A stretch of DNA of 64,000 bases, taken from DATKKG01 sp035543015 (GTDB taxonomy: Archaea > Thermoproteota > Nitrososphaeria > Conexivisphaerales > DTJL01). A model generated the notes under the pieces. It saw nothing but the letters and a program-made list of their open reading frames with translations, was not told where the DNA came from and made no database searches. Below are positions 23,335 through 32,068 of this stretch, piece after piece; the first letter of the stretch is position 1, and each line of letters starts with the position of its first letter. The stretch covers positions 62,001 through 126,000 of the forward strand of contig DATKKG010000075.1 in assembly GCA_035543015.1 (NCBI GenBank), read 5' to 3'. The position numbers and the translations under genes are program-made.

Positions 23335-23832
23335 CTATCGTCCGAAGTAGAGCTTGACGTTCGCCTGGAGCAGGTATACGATGACTATCACGTTGATGAT
23401 AAGGCCGATGATGTTGAAGGTCAGCAGATGGAGTATGGAACTGAGGACAGCTATCACCAGGGCGGCCGTCCATGCCCAGGTCGATCCGTTCCATAACCCC
23501 CAGGCCAGGAACACGGTCACGAGCCCCACGATGACGAACAATACGCCGAAGGCGGCGACCAGGCCGGGACGGGACGCCATGGGCCCGCCGTATGCCCCCA
23601 GCATGAACCTAACCCCGAACATGGCGCCTCCTGCCAGGATAAGCAGGAGCCCCGCCAGGACATCCAGCACGGCTATGATGGTGACGCCCAAGGGCCTCTC
23701 CTTCCCCGCGACCGCCGTCGGTGGGGGCTGTGCTCCCGCAGGAGGCTGAGACGCCTTCACGTTGGCGCCGCAGTAGGGACAGAACGTTGCGTTGTCGTCT
23801 ATCTGCTTGCCGCACGACGGGCAGAATGCCAT
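23335..23832 (-). CDS. Zinc-ribbon membrane protein
   Basis: This 165-residue protein starts with a zinc ribbon (MAFCPSCGKQ ... FCPYCGAN, residues 4-23), then a Pro/Gln linker, and four hydrophobic helices. It belongs to the loose group of archaeal zinc-ribbon, multi-helix membrane proteins with no assigned role. I start at the ATG at 23832, because a TTAATAG TATA lies about 30 nt upstream. The frame is also open to an upstream start six codons earlier. It may bind a protein partner through the ribbon. Confidence 0.7.
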   Translation of the reverse strand: MAFCPSCGKQIDDNATFCPYCGANVKASQPPAGAQPPPTAVAGKERPLGVTIIAVLDVLAGLLLILAGGAMFGVRFMLGAYGGPMASRPGLVAAFGVLFVIVGLVTVFLAWGLWNGSTWAWTAALVIAVLSSILHLLTFNIIGLIINVIVIVYLLQANVKLYFGR

Positions 23833-23877
23833 ATCCAGTGCTGCCTGCACTTAGCTATTAAGCGTGACTCGGATCGT

Positions 23878-24246
23878 TCAGTAGGAGAAGGCCTCGAGCG
23901 GGTCGAGGGCTTCTCCTTCGAGGAACTTCATGATGGGTGCTGCGCTCCTGTACTCCTTCAACATCAGCCTCTTGTCGGGGATCTCCGAGCCTGAAGCCCC
24001 CTTCTTGCCCGAGTAGAGCGCCATGGCGAACTCATCGCCTGCCCTCGTGATGAATATGAAACACGGCTCCCCTCCATAGCTCCCGCGCACCCTTATCCCT
24101 CCGTCGAAGTCGAGGGTTTCCAGCTCTTCGGCCACCTCCTGAAGGGTGCCGAGCCGCTTCTCGTAGACCAATTCCATCTCTCTGGCGCAGGTCATCCATA
24201 TATCTCTTGCAACCCAGCGCTTCACGGCAGGCCGCCGATCGCCCAT
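23878..24246 (-). CDS. Hypothetical protein, 122 aa
   Basis: This 122-residue protein is not recognised. It has an alpha/beta composition with strands at FDGGIRVRGS and PCFIFITRAGDEFAM, a basic N-terminus, and no signal peptide. The listed start may be upstream of the true one, as an ATG for MTCAREMEL (18 codons later, 24195) also fits. It is divergent from cysS with overlapping or adjoining promoters, so the shorter start is favoured. Confidence 0.5.
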   Translation of the reverse strand: MGDRRPAVKRWVARDIWMTCAREMELVYEKRLGTLQEVAEELETLDFDGGIRVRGSYGGEPCFIFITRAGDEFAMALYSGKKGASGSEIPDKRLMLKEYRSAAPIMKFLEGEALDPLEAFSY

Positions 24247-24311
24247 CGAGAATGGAGCATGCTTTTAACCTCCCTCGGCGTCAACCTTTGCTTGAGGCGT
24301 CCTTCCGGCAC

Positions 24312-25517
24312 ATGCCTTCCGTGCTGCGGATTCATGACACGCTGAGAGGGAAGGCCATGCCCTTCGAAACCGTCGAAAAGGGCAGAGTGAAGATGCTTGT
24401 CTGCGGCCCCACTGTCCAGAACTACATGCACGTGGGACACGCGAGGACCGGGATCTTCTTCGACACGGTGTCTAGATATCTGACGTCCCTGGGGTACCGG
24501 GTTACCTTCCTGATGAACATGACTGACATCGACGAGAGCATAGCCAGGGGGGCCGAGGCAGAGAAGGTCAGCCCCGAGGCCTACGCAGACAAGTTCGCGA
24601 AAGCCTTCGTCCAGGACGCCGCCAAGCTCGGGATCAGGAGCGTCACGAAGTACCCGAGGATTTCACACTATGTGCCGAGGATGATCGAGGAGATCCAGGA
24701 CCTCATCAATAGCGGCCATGCCTATGTGGTTGATCACGACGTATATTTCGACAGCACCACCTTCCCCCACTTCGGGAAGCTGTCGCACATGACTTCGGAA
24801 GAGCTCACCCTCCGACCAGTCGACATCACCGCAAAGAAGCGGCACCTTGCCGATTTCGCTCTTTGGAGGCGTTCCACGACCTCCATCCAGCGTTGGGACA
24901 GCCCGTGGGGAGTTGGCCTCCCGGGATGGCACATCCAGGACATAGGGGTCTCCCTTTCGGAGCTGGGCCCCCAGCACGACATTCATGGGGGCGCGAGGGA
25001 GCTCATCTACCCCCACCACGAATCCCTAATCGCCGTGGCGGAGTCCCTCACGGGCAAGGACCCGTACGTCAGGTTCTGGATGCACACGGGCCTGTTGACG
25101 ATTTCGAAGAAGAAGATGTCAAAGTCTGAGGGAAACATGGTCACGGTCAGGGAGGCCCTGTCTCGGTTCGGCCCTAGCCAGCTCCGCCTCTACTTCCTCC
25201 GGTCGCACTACAGCGACGACATGGAGTATGACGAGTCCCTGCTGGAGAGGGTGGACGAGGAGTTCTGGCAGCTGAAGGAAACTGCGAAGAAGGCCAGAGA
25301 GCGGGCGCCCAGAACTTCGGGGCATGGAGGCTCGGACCCAACCCTTCGACCCTTCGTCGACGCGATGAACGACGACTTCAACACACCTGAGGCCATCGCC
25401 CAGCTGTCCAAGCTCGTGCACCAAGCGGCATCCGAGTCCGACTCCGTCCGGCTAGGTTCTCTGTGTACCTCCATAGCCAGGGCCAGCTCCATCCTCGGCG
25501 TGAGTATCTTTGGATGA
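24312..25517 (+). CDS. cysS: Cysteinyl-tRNA synthetase
   Basis: CysRS charges tRNA-Cys. The class I signatures are seen: the HIGH-type HVGHA in NYMHVGHART (about residues 40-45) and the KMSKS loop (KKKMSKSEG, about 260-268). The GWHIQ segment carries a zinc-binding His, and the core Rossmann domain is intact. I start at ATG 24312. A leaderless alternative is the in-frame TTG at 24288, which sits about 25 nt from a CTTTTAACC TATA. The C-terminal region is short compared with bacterial CysRS, as is common in archaea. The next gene overlaps its stop. Confidence 0.93.
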   Translation: MPSVLRIHDTLRGKAMPFETVEKGRVKMLVCGPTVQNYMHVGHARTGIFFDTVSRYLTSLGYRVTFLMNMTDIDESIARGAEAEKVSPEAYADKFAKAFVQDAAKLGIRSVTKYPRISHYVPRMIEEIQDLINSGHAYVVDHDVYFDSTTFPHFGKLSHMTSEELTLRPVDITAKKRHLADFALWRRSTTSIQRWDSPWGVGLPGWHIQDIGVSLSELGPQHDIHGGARELIYPHHESLIAVAESLTGKDPYVRFWMHTGLLTISKKKMSKSEGNMVTVREALSRFGPSQLRLYFLRSHYSDDMEYDESLLERVDEEFWQLKETAKKARERAPRTSGHGGSDPTLRPFVDAMNDDFNTPEAIAQLSKLVHQAASESDSVRLGSLCTSIARASSILGVSIFG

Positions 25518-26274
25518 CAGGCTGATACTCGATCAGGAGCTGAACGAGCTCGGCTGGTGGTCATTCTGGACCAAGGTCTCGATGCTGGGCGGCGACTCCT
25601 ACCTGATGACCTCTCATGCCTTCAACGAACCCCTCTTCAACCATGCTGCCATCTTCGCAGACGGCCCGTTCGCCGAGGCCCAGGTCGAGACGGCGTTGGA
25701 GAAGTTCGGCGAAGCAGGCGTCCGTCCCTGCTTCTTCATAGTCGACGACCCGGCGTACTCCGGCACGCGGTCTCTTCTCGAATCGGACGGCTTCAAGGTC
25801 ATCGACACGATGGAGGTACTGAAAGCCGGGGAGCCGATGCAGGCCGAGCGGTCGCGTCTGAGCTTCGTGCCGGCCAACCGGGACGTGGCCAGTTGGGTCA
25901 AGGCATACGTGAGCTCTTTCTACGGAAGCGACGCTCCAGTGCCCGAGATACTGTCGGCCGCGAAGAACGCCGCCGAGGACGAAGACGTGTTCCTGGTGCT
26001 GGCAAAGAGCGGGACTGAAGTGAAGGGCGAGCTAGCCCTATTCCGCCAGGGTGGTCTGCTGGGGGCCTATTGCGTCGGCACCGTCCCCGGGTTCAGGGGA
26101 ACCGGGGTGGCGACCGAGATGCTGGCGCACGCCCGCGGCCTTGCAGCAACCCTGGGTCTCAGCCTCACGCTCCAGACCTTTGCCGGAGACGGGCTGGTCG
26201 ACTTCTACCTTGACAGAGGATTCGAACGGGCCTACACCAAGATGGTCCTGTCTCGTGGACCGGACACGGAGTGA
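25510..26274 (+). CDS. GNAT-type acetyltransferase with N-terminal extension
   Basis: This 254-residue protein has a C-terminal GNAT domain (about residues 170-250) with the CoA loop VPGFRGTGVATEML, and an N-terminal half (about 1-150) that looks like a second, divergent acetyltransferase fold. It starts at TTG 25510 and overlaps the cysS stop by 8 nt, so it is translationally coupled. Substrate unknown. The following zincin-like gene overlaps its stop by GTGA, so cysS, this gene and the next are one operon. Confidence 0.75.
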   Translation: MDDRLILDQELNELGWWSFWTKVSMLGGDSYLMTSHAFNEPLFNHAAIFADGPFAEAQVETALEKFGEAGVRPCFFIVDDPAYSGTRSLLESDGFKVIDTMEVLKAGEPMQAERSRLSFVPANRDVASWVKAYVSSFYGSDAPVPEILSAAKNAAEDEDVFLVLAKSGTEVKGELALFRQGGLLGAYCVGTVPGFRGTGVATEMLAHARGLAATLGLSLTLQTFAGDGLVDFYLDRGFERAYTKMVLSRGPDTE

Positions 26275-26765
26275 TTCGCCGCTTGGACCTCGGCGTCAGA
26301 ATCAGAAGAGACGTGGCCCTTGGCTCCTATCCATTCACGGACATCTTCCAAGGGTTCGACGGGGTGGCGGCCGTCAGGGCCATCTTCGGGAAGCAAACGA
26401 AAGACGTCCTCGGGGAGACGAAAGTGGTCGTGGCCTCGCGCCGAGGCTACATGCACATCGACGACAAGACCGGCGACCTCCACGTCAGCCTGCCCTACCT
26501 CGAGTCGGCCGACGAAAGGTACCTCTACCTCGACGTGATTCATGAGCTGGTGCATATAAGGCAGTTCCGGGAAGGCAAGGAGCTCTTCGACGAAAAGTAC
26601 GAGTACGTGGACCGCCCCACCGAAATCGAGGCCTACCGGGCGGCCCTTAAGGAAGCTAGGCGGATAGGCTACGAGGGCAAGGAGCTCGTCGAGTACCTGA
26701 AGGTGGACTGGGTCAGCGAGGACGACTTCAAGAGGTTCTTGGACATCCTCGGAGTGGAGCGCTGA
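26271..26765 (+). CDS. Small HExxH (zincin-like) protein
   Basis: This 164-residue protein contains HELVHIRQF (about residue 90-98), the zinc-binding HExxH motif, followed 20-25 residues later by an acidic segment RPTEIEAYRA that can supply the third ligand. The arrangement resembles minimal metallopeptidases of the ImmA/IrrE or gluzincin type, but the family is not recognised. It overlaps the GNAT gene by four nucleotides (GTGA). No helix-turn-helix is present, so it is not a typical ImmA partner. Protease activity is inference. Confidence 0.62.
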   Translation: MIRRLDLGVRIRRDVALGSYPFTDIFQGFDGVAAVRAIFGKQTKDVLGETKVVVASRRGYMHIDDKTGDLHVSLPYLESADERYLYLDVIHELVHIRQFREGKELFDEKYEYVDRPTEIEAYRAALKEARRIGYEGKELVEYLKVDWVSEDDFKRFLDILGVER

Positions 26766-26873
26766 CTTCCGCATCTCCATGCGCCTTTGAACAATGGTTT
26801 CTGACAAGGAACCTAGGAACAGTGGACTTCTCTAGTTATACCCCTGGCTCCCTCTCAGCGGTTTTGGGGGGAG

Positions 26874-27161
26874 GTGGAGGAATCGCTCGACAACCTAGAA
26901 GACCTTGGAGAGGTGGAGCTGCAGATCGAGAAGCTCAGGAAGAGGTACAACCAACCGGTTTCGGAAGCTACTGTTGACAGGTACGGGAGAAAGGTCCTCG
27001 CCTATCCTGCACCACTGGACAGAATCGGCATCGAAGCGTATTGCATGCACTATGTTCTTGTGAATTCCGATGATGATCTTCTGATGTGGTCCCTTCTGAC
27101 CAAAGAGGAGACCCTGCTAAGGAAACACGCCAGTTACCTCGAAGACGTCGACCACTTGTAG
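26874..27161 (+). CDS. Hypothetical protein, 95 aa
   Basis: This small acidic protein is not recognised. It begins with a helical stretch rich in Leu and Glu (residues 1-28) and continues with a mixed segment. A TATA-like GTTATACC at about 26834-26841 lies roughly 35-40 nt upstream of the GTG at 26874, so the start is plausible. It stands alone between a zincin-like gene and a second HExxH protein. The codon pattern looks coding. Confidence 0.55.
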   Translation: MEESLDNLEDLGEVELQIEKLRKRYNQPVSEATVDRYGRKVLAYPAPLDRIGIEAYCMHYVLVNSDDDLLMWSLLTKEETLLRKHASYLEDVDHL

Positions 27162-27265
27162 TCGACTCCCGCTTCCCCTTCCGACTTAATCATCCCTGAG
27201 CGGCGAGCGTTAGAGGCATCTGGTTTATCAGCAGGTCCGACACGACCACAGGAAGGTCTTGGCCT

Positions 27266-28018
27266 TTGGCTGAAGAGCCCGGCGACGCATCCCTTTCCGG
27301 AACCCTGCAGTGGGCCATCGAGCGCATGCGCCAGGCCGGCTATCCTCTCACCGCGAAGGTCGACGTCAAGGTTGACCCGGACCTCAAGATAATGGGCTAC
27401 GCCAACAACGAGGGCGGCACCCACACCATTGTCATCGCCGAATGGGCCCTCGACTCGGAGATGCTGGGCGGGCTCATCCTTCATGAGCTGGCCCACGTCT
27501 ACCATACCGAACGGGGATCCCCGTCCCACAGGTCCGGGGCGGTTGAGGACGTCATTCGGGAGGTCGCGGAACGCGAAGGCCTCAACGAAAGGGAGTCTGC
27601 CGCCCTCCTCGACGTCTTCAGTCACCTCCAAAACATAATGGTCGACGACATCGTCTTCGCCGCCATGTCGGGACGGGAGCTCAAGCAGGCCCAGAGGTTC
27701 TTCGCCGACTGGGTCTCTCAAAGGCCCACGGGCGACCCTGTGGTCGACGCAGTCCTCCTTGTCAGAAACGCGTTCGCGATCGCCTCTTTGCGTCGGAGGG
27801 GGGTGGCAGACGGGATGGAGGAGATGGAGGCCGCCAACTCCCAGTTCATTTCGTTCTACGGCGAGATGGGAAAGGAGCAGTTTCGGCGGATGGAGTCCTT
27901 CCTCGAGGATGCTGACCCGGACTGGAGCGAAGCCGAGTTCAAGCGGGCGCTCGCTGAATACGTCGAAATGGTGCTCGACCTGATGAAGCAGAGGAAGGGG
28001 CTTCAGGACCTGCGGTAG
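27266..28018 (+). CDS. HELAH-containing archaeal protein, possibly DUF5781
   Basis: This 250-residue protein has the zinc-binding HELAHVYHT (about residues 73-81) in a region that resembles SprT-like or gluzincin folds, followed by a helical C-terminal half (about 130-245). The likely third ligand is not obvious. The pattern matches an archaeal family I would call DUF5781, but this is from memory. It starts at TTG 27266, about 40 nt from a TTTATC TATA-like element. No partner gene is tied to it. A protease role is inference. Confidence 0.62.
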   Translation: MAEEPGDASLSGTLQWAIERMRQAGYPLTAKVDVKVDPDLKIMGYANNEGGTHTIVIAEWALDSEMLGGLILHELAHVYHTERGSPSHRSGAVEDVIREVAEREGLNERESAALLDVFSHLQNIMVDDIVFAAMSGRELKQAQRFFADWVSQRPTGDPVVDAVLLVRNAFAIASLRRRGVADGMEEMEAANSQFISFYGEMGKEQFRRMESFLEDADPDWSEAEFKRALAEYVEMVLDLMKQRKGLQDLR

Positions 28019-28054
28019 CTCCTCAGAAGACGATGATGGCCTGACAGCTCGTTC

Positions 28055-29074
28055 CTAAACTCGGCTCTTCCGCTTCTTGCGCCCTGCGGCTTTCATGAAG
28101 GTCCATGGGCCGAGCTCGGGATAGCTGGCAGAATGAAGCGCCGCCAGAAGAGCCCCCTTGAGCACCGCGTCCTCACCGAGCTCCGTCATTCTCACAGGCG
28201 GGACTCTGTTCCTTGCGTAGTCCTCGGTCAGGTCTTCGATCGGACCCAGCACCTGCCGCGGGTTGTTCAAGGCCACAGAGCCTCCGACCACGATGAGCTC
28301 CGGGTCGTAGACGTCCACGATGCTTGCGAACCCTGCCGCGTTGAGCCGGCCCACCTCTTGGACGACCTTGGCGCAGCCCGGGTCCCCCTTCGCGGCCAGC
28401 TTGAAGATGTCGGTGGAGGACAGAGCGGAAACGCGCTCCGCCTCACCTTCTCCCAGGATAACCGGCGCCAACCGAGGGATGTTCCGCCCCGAGCAGTAGG
28501 CCTCCCAGTGCCCCGGCTTGCCGCATCCACATCTCAGCCTGCCGGCGGGGTCGAGGACGATGTGGCCCACTTCATGCGCGTTTCCGTCCTTGCCCAGGAG
28601 CAGGTGGCCGTCGACGAAGACTCCCGCTCCGATCCCCGTGCTCAAGGTGACGTAGACGAAGTTGTCGAATCCCCTGCCAAGCCCCAGCTCCTTCTCGGCT
28701 ATCGCTGCGGCTACGCAGTCGTTCGTGAGCACCACCTCTCTTCCGAACTCCTCGAGAAGTGGATCGACCAGGGGCACGAACCCCACCTTCGGAAGGTTCG
28801 CCGGGTTGACGATCCCTCCCCTCCTGTCGAGCGGCCCGGTGGTAGCGATTCCGATCCTGCCCGGTCTCGACGTGCCGCTCTTCTCAAGAAGCTCCGAAAT
28901 GGCACATGCGACCTGGTCCGCCAGCGCTTCGCTAGTGGCCTTCTTCGTGGTGGGGCTGGAGGTCCTGGCCAGGATCCTGCCTCTGCTGTCGCCGATGGCC
29001 ACCCTTAGGGTGGTGGCGCCTATGTCGACGCCGACGGTTGCGTCCAACAGGGCTAGGCTCGGACGCCTCCGCAT
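28055..29074 (-). CDS. ROK-family sugar kinase
   Basis: This 339-residue ROK protein would phosphorylate a hexose or related sugar. The ATP motif DIGATTLRVAIGD (near residue 17), the sugar loop VLTNDC, the TGIGAGVFVDG stretch and the family zinc motif (EVGHIVL with CGCGKPGHWEAYCSG) are all present, so it is likely an active glucokinase or N-acetyl-sugar kinase. No DNA-binding N-terminal domain is attached, so it is not a repressor-type ROK. A basic C-terminal tail KKRKSRV is unusual. It overlaps no other gene and ends about 36 nt from the DUF5781-like gene. Confidence 0.85.
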   Translation of the reverse strand: MRRRPSLALLDATVGVDIGATTLRVAIGDSRGRILARTSSPTTKKATSEALADQVACAISELLEKSGTSRPGRIGIATTGPLDRRGGIVNPANLPKVGFVPLVDPLLEEFGREVVLTNDCVAAAIAEKELGLGRGFDNFVYVTLSTGIGAGVFVDGHLLLGKDGNAHEVGHIVLDPAGRLRCGCGKPGHWEAYCSGRNIPRLAPVILGEGEAERVSALSSTDIFKLAAKGDPGCAKVVQEVGRLNAAGFASIVDVYDPELIVVGGSVALNNPRQVLGPIEDLTEDYARNRVPPVRMTELGEDAVLKGALLAALHSASYPELGPWTFMKAAGRKKRKSRV

Positions 29075-29092
29075 ATCACCTTTGCGAAGGCC

Positions 29093-29479
29093 CTACCCCG
29101 CGACCCTTCCCATGAGGAAGCCCAGGAGGTAGGTCCCGAAGGCCAGGCAGAAGGCCCCAACAGCAACGAAGAACCAGTTGAGGTTCCACCACTCCACGGG
29201 GGTGTAGTTGCCCAAGAACGGAACGTACACCTTGCCCGCCTCCCCTTTCACAACCCCCTCCTGCTTCGACTGGTTCAGCTCCCCGAGTTTGACGGAGAAG
29301 GCGTAGTCCGCCCCCCAGAACCCAAAGCCGACGAGGAAGCCGCCTAGCATTGTCATCGCCGTGCCTTCAATCGACTGGGCATAGGGGTCCCTCCATACGA
29401 TGGCGGCGAAGACCGCGAGGACCAGCAGCGACACGCTTAGGTAGGCCAGGGCGAACTCCTTGTGAACCAAGCCACTCAC
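29093..29479 (-). CDS. Small membrane protein, 128 aa
   Basis: This 128-residue protein has three hydrophobic helices at about residues 8-28, 40-56 and 102-122, with a soluble loop (about 60-98) between the second and third. Not recognised. It is 18 nt upstream of the ROK kinase on the same strand, so they may be co-transcribed. The start ATG at 29479 follows the GNAT stop by 43 nt. Confidence 0.55.
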   Translation of the reverse strand: MSGLVHKEFALAYLSVSLLVLAVFAAIVWRDPYAQSIEGTAMTMLGGFLVGFGFWGADYAFSVKLGELNQSKQEGVVKGEAGKVYVPFLGNYTPVEWWNLNWFFVAVGAFCLAFGTYLLGFLMGRVAG

Positions 29480-29521
29480 TCACCGGACATTTCTGAGGGA
29501 AACAGCAGGACGTCGTCCATT

Positions 29522-30121
29522 TCAGGTCACTCCTGCCGCTTCGGTCTCCCTCTTGGGCACTCCCTTGCCCCTCATCTGGAACCACTCTTTGTCGAGGATG
29601 GCATAGACGAGAGAGTCGCGCCACTTCCCTCTGATCCAGAGGTTCTCTCGCAGCTGGGCTTCGCGCTTCATCCCGACCTTCTCAAGGATCTTCACCGATC
29701 CTATGTTCTCCGGGTCGCAGGTGGCCCATATCCTGTGAAGTCCCATCTGCTCGAAGCCGTAGAGCACAAGGGTCTCCGCGGCCTCCGTGCCCAGCCCTGC
29801 GTTCCAATAGACCTTGTTGAGGCAGTAGCCTATCGATCCAGAGCGGTCCGACTGGCCGGAGAGGGCGAGGCCGCAGCCTCCGATCAGGATGCCATCGTCC
29901 TTGAGGACCACCGCCAGGTCGAAGTGCTGCCTCGGCCTCTCCTCCTGATACCTGACCGCCTTGCGGACGAACTCCTTCGAGTCTTCCTCGGAGTTGGGTC
30001 CCCACGGCATGTACTTCACGACCTCTGGGTCCGAGGCATATGCGTGCACCGCCTCCCAGTCCGACTCTCTGAAGTCCCTCAGGAGCAACCGCCTTGTCCT
30101 AAGAGCCAATCCCGAGTCCAA
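29522..30121 (-). CDS. GNAT acetyltransferase, RimJ/RimL-type
   Basis: This 199-residue acetyltransferase has the RimJ/RimL order: LRTRRLLLRDF, the VVKYMPWGP segment, DGILIGGCGLAL, then YWNAGLGTEAAETL with the CoA loop, and HRIWATCDPENIGSVKILEKVGM. Targets in this family are ribosomal proteins or small metabolites. It is the second such gene in about 7 kb (the other at 22695-23267). Likely co-transcribed with the downstream membrane protein, 43 nt away. Confidence 0.83.
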   Translation of the reverse strand: MDSGLALRTRRLLLRDFRESDWEAVHAYASDPEVVKYMPWGPNSEEDSKEFVRKAVRYQEERPRQHFDLAVVLKDDGILIGGCGLALSGQSDRSGSIGYCLNKVYWNAGLGTEAAETLVLYGFEQMGLHRIWATCDPENIGSVKILEKVGMKREAQLRENLWIRGKWRDSLVYAILDKEWFQMRGKGVPKRETEAAGVT

Positions 30122-30177
30122 TGGTGACCCTGAGTCTCAGTGTCCTGCGAAGCTATAAAGGATATCCGCCGGGGGCT

Positions 30178-30885
30178 TCAGGCCTCCTTCTTCGACAACC
30201 TTGCGGTGACGGCCTCGCTCGTGAGCTCCCTGAGCGCGTCAGCCGCCACCCATCTGGCGGTGGCTGATTCCCTCCCTTTCAGCTCCCGGGCCACCTTCAC
30301 CGCTTCCACGTTGAGCGCCCGGTTGCGCTTCCCTATCTGCCTGAGCGCCCAGTTCACCGCCTTTCTGACGAAGTTCCGATCATCGTCGGCCATCTCGAGT
30401 ATGGCCGGAAGGAATTCGATGAACTTGGCGTCCGGCGCATTCTTGTCGTGAACGGCCAGCGCCGCCATGAGAGAGAACCCGGCCCGCCTGACGAACTCCT
30501 CCTCCCTCCTGCTCCATTCCAACGCCTTCCGGTGCGCGTACGGGGTCTTATCGAACAGATTGAAGCAGCAGCCGTCACATATTCCCCAGTTGTCGAACTC
30601 CCTCACCCAAGCTTCCATCTGCTCCTGTGAGACTTCGGCAGGGACGTCAACCAGGCTCGCTAGTATCCTGGCTTCATAGTTCCCCGTCGCCCAGAGCCCC
30701 AGTGCCAAGTCATGGTCCCGGCCCAGGCGCCTCCCCATCCTTCGTATCTCCGGCATCGACATGCCGAACACGTTCGTGCTCCGAAGGCCAAAGCGGGCCA
30801 TTCCCTCCACGTTGCGCGGATCTCCCTTCGACCTCAGCTCGCGCAGGATCGCAGGCACGTCCCGTTCCGAACCTGTCCCCCTCAT
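30178..30885 (-). CDS. AlkD-like DNA alkylation repair protein
   Basis: This 235-residue protein has the HEAT-like repeat composition of the AlkD family of DNA glycosylases, which excise bulky or positively charged alkyl purines. The family pattern is recognised in LRSKGDPRNVEGMARFG, the CDGCCFNLFDK segment, WSRREEEFVRRAG and the repeated helices of the C-terminal half. I start at ATG 30885, because the frame upstream is a divergent promoter region. The divergent neighbour at 31048 shares a GTTTTAACG TATA-like element between them. Other repair genes are not adjacent. Confidence 0.78.
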   Translation of the reverse strand: MRGTGSERDVPAILRELRSKGDPRNVEGMARFGLRSTNVFGMSMPEIRRMGRRLGRDHDLALGLWATGNYEARILASLVDVPAEVSQEQMEAWVREFDNWGICDGCCFNLFDKTPYAHRKALEWSRREEEFVRRAGFSLMAALAVHDKNAPDAKFIEFLPAILEMADDDRNFVRKAVNWALRQIGKRNRALNVEAVKVARELKGRESATARWVAADALRELTSEAVTARLSKKEA

Positions 30886-31047
30886 GTGCGACGAAAACTG
30901 GATCGGCCTCACAGAAGAACGCTTCGGCTCCTGATGGCGGACCCGTTGGCTCGGGTCCAGGGTCCCGGCCGGTCTCAACCTAGAGGCGCCGGAATCCGAT
31001 CTCCAGCCCACAAACGTTAAAACGCCGCCAACAACCCTTCAAGGTCG

Positions 31048-31413
31048 TTGAAAGGGCGACGAGGCGGCCGACCGAATCCATTCGGACACGTCGTCAAGAC
31101 GAAGCTGGAGGGAAGGGTCTGCGAAGAGCTGTCGAGCAAGGGGGTTCCTCACGACCACGACGTGCCGCCTTTCACGGTGGTACTCGACAGCGGAAGGAGG
31201 GCTTCATACTCGCCCGACATCATGGTCGCCTATGAGGGGAACACCATCTTCATCAACTGCATATCCAGCTACAGGCGAGGGGACCCCCGGATAAGGAAGA
31301 TAAAGTGCTTCAAGAGGGAGAACGGCAAGATTTACCACACGATAATCGCGGCCCCTTCCGAGGTTGCCAAGCGCCTCCCAAAGGAAAGCTACGACGACCT
31401 GATGATCTACTGA
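31048..31413 (+). CDS. Hypothetical protein, nuclease-like fold possible
   Basis: This 121-residue basic protein is not recognised. An alpha-beta pattern with LEGRVCEEL, PFTVVLDSGRRASYSPDIMV and FINCISSY resembles the E...PD...(D/E)xK order of PD-(D/E)XK nucleases, but the final E/DxK triad is not clear, so a nuclease would be degenerate. It starts at TTG 31048, about 30 nt from TATA-like sequence, and is divergent from the AlkD-like gene. It may be a DNA-binding protein. Little more can be said. Confidence 0.5.
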   Translation: MKGRRGGRPNPFGHVVKTKLEGRVCEELSSKGVPHDHDVPPFTVVLDSGRRASYSPDIMVAYEGNTIFINCISSYRRGDPRIRKIKCFKRENGKIYHTIIAAPSEVAKRLPKESYDDLMIY

Positions 31414-31474
31414 GGCGTGTCGGAGCATCCCGCTTCGAAAGGTTCATCTGCGGAGACTCCCTCCCGTGTCCACC

Positions 31475-32002
31475 ATGAAGCCGCGCGTCACCGTAGCGGT
31501 GGGCAGCACCAACTCCGTCAAGGTTCAGGCCGCCAAGAAGGCTTTCGAGCCCTATTTCGAAGCCGAGGTCGTCGGCATGGGCGCCAGCTCCGGCGTCGGT
31601 CCCCAGCCGCTCGGTGGAGAAGCCTTCGAAGGAGCCCGCAACAGGGCCGTCAACGCCATGCGCCTTGCCAGGAGCGATTTCGCGGTCGGGCTGGAGGGCG
31701 GAATCATCGAGCTTGACGGACGACGCTTCGGTTTCGCCGCCGTCTCCATCGTCGACGCAAAGGGGAACTCCTCGTTTGCAACCACCGGCCTCTTCCCTTT
31801 GCCAAGGGATGTGCTGAAGCTGGTGGAAGAGGGCCTGGAGCTCGGAGACGCGATGGACCGCGTGACTGGGCTGTCTGACGTCAAGCACGGTCCGGGCGCA
31901 GTTGGGATCCTCACGAAAGGGGTCATCGACCGGACGGCACTATATGCACACGGCACCACCCTTGCCCTGATACCACACCTCAACCGCCATTTCAGCTGGT
32001 AG
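31475..32002 (+). CDS. yjjX: Inosine/xanthosine triphosphatase, YjjX-type
   Basis: This 175-residue NTPase removes non-canonical ITP and XTP from the nucleotide pool. The pattern VGSTNSVKVQAAKKAF, the EGGI loop and the TGLFPLP and DVKHGPGAVG segments match YjjX/NTPase proteins. A GTG lies three codons upstream. A second, HAM1/RdgB-type enzyme for the same purpose is at 57835-58386. It starts 61 nt after the preceding gene, and the order gives no operon inference. Confidence 0.85.
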   Translation: MKPRVTVAVGSTNSVKVQAAKKAFEPYFEAEVVGMGASSGVGPQPLGGEAFEGARNRAVNAMRLARSDFAVGLEGGIIELDGRRFGFAAVSIVDAKGNSSFATTGLFPLPRDVLKLVEEGLELGDAMDRVTGLSDVKHGPGAVGILTKGVIDRTALYAHGTTLALIPHLNRHFSW

Positions 32003-32068
32003 GCGCATATCACGCTTCCGGCGAACGCAAGGCTCTAGCCAAACGCTATAAAGAAGGCCCGCTCTCTC

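Noticed and set aside
26271..26765. ImmA-type toxin-antitoxin protease
   Set aside because: There is no helix-turn-helix partner gene, and the upstream neighbour is an acetyltransferase tied to cysS.
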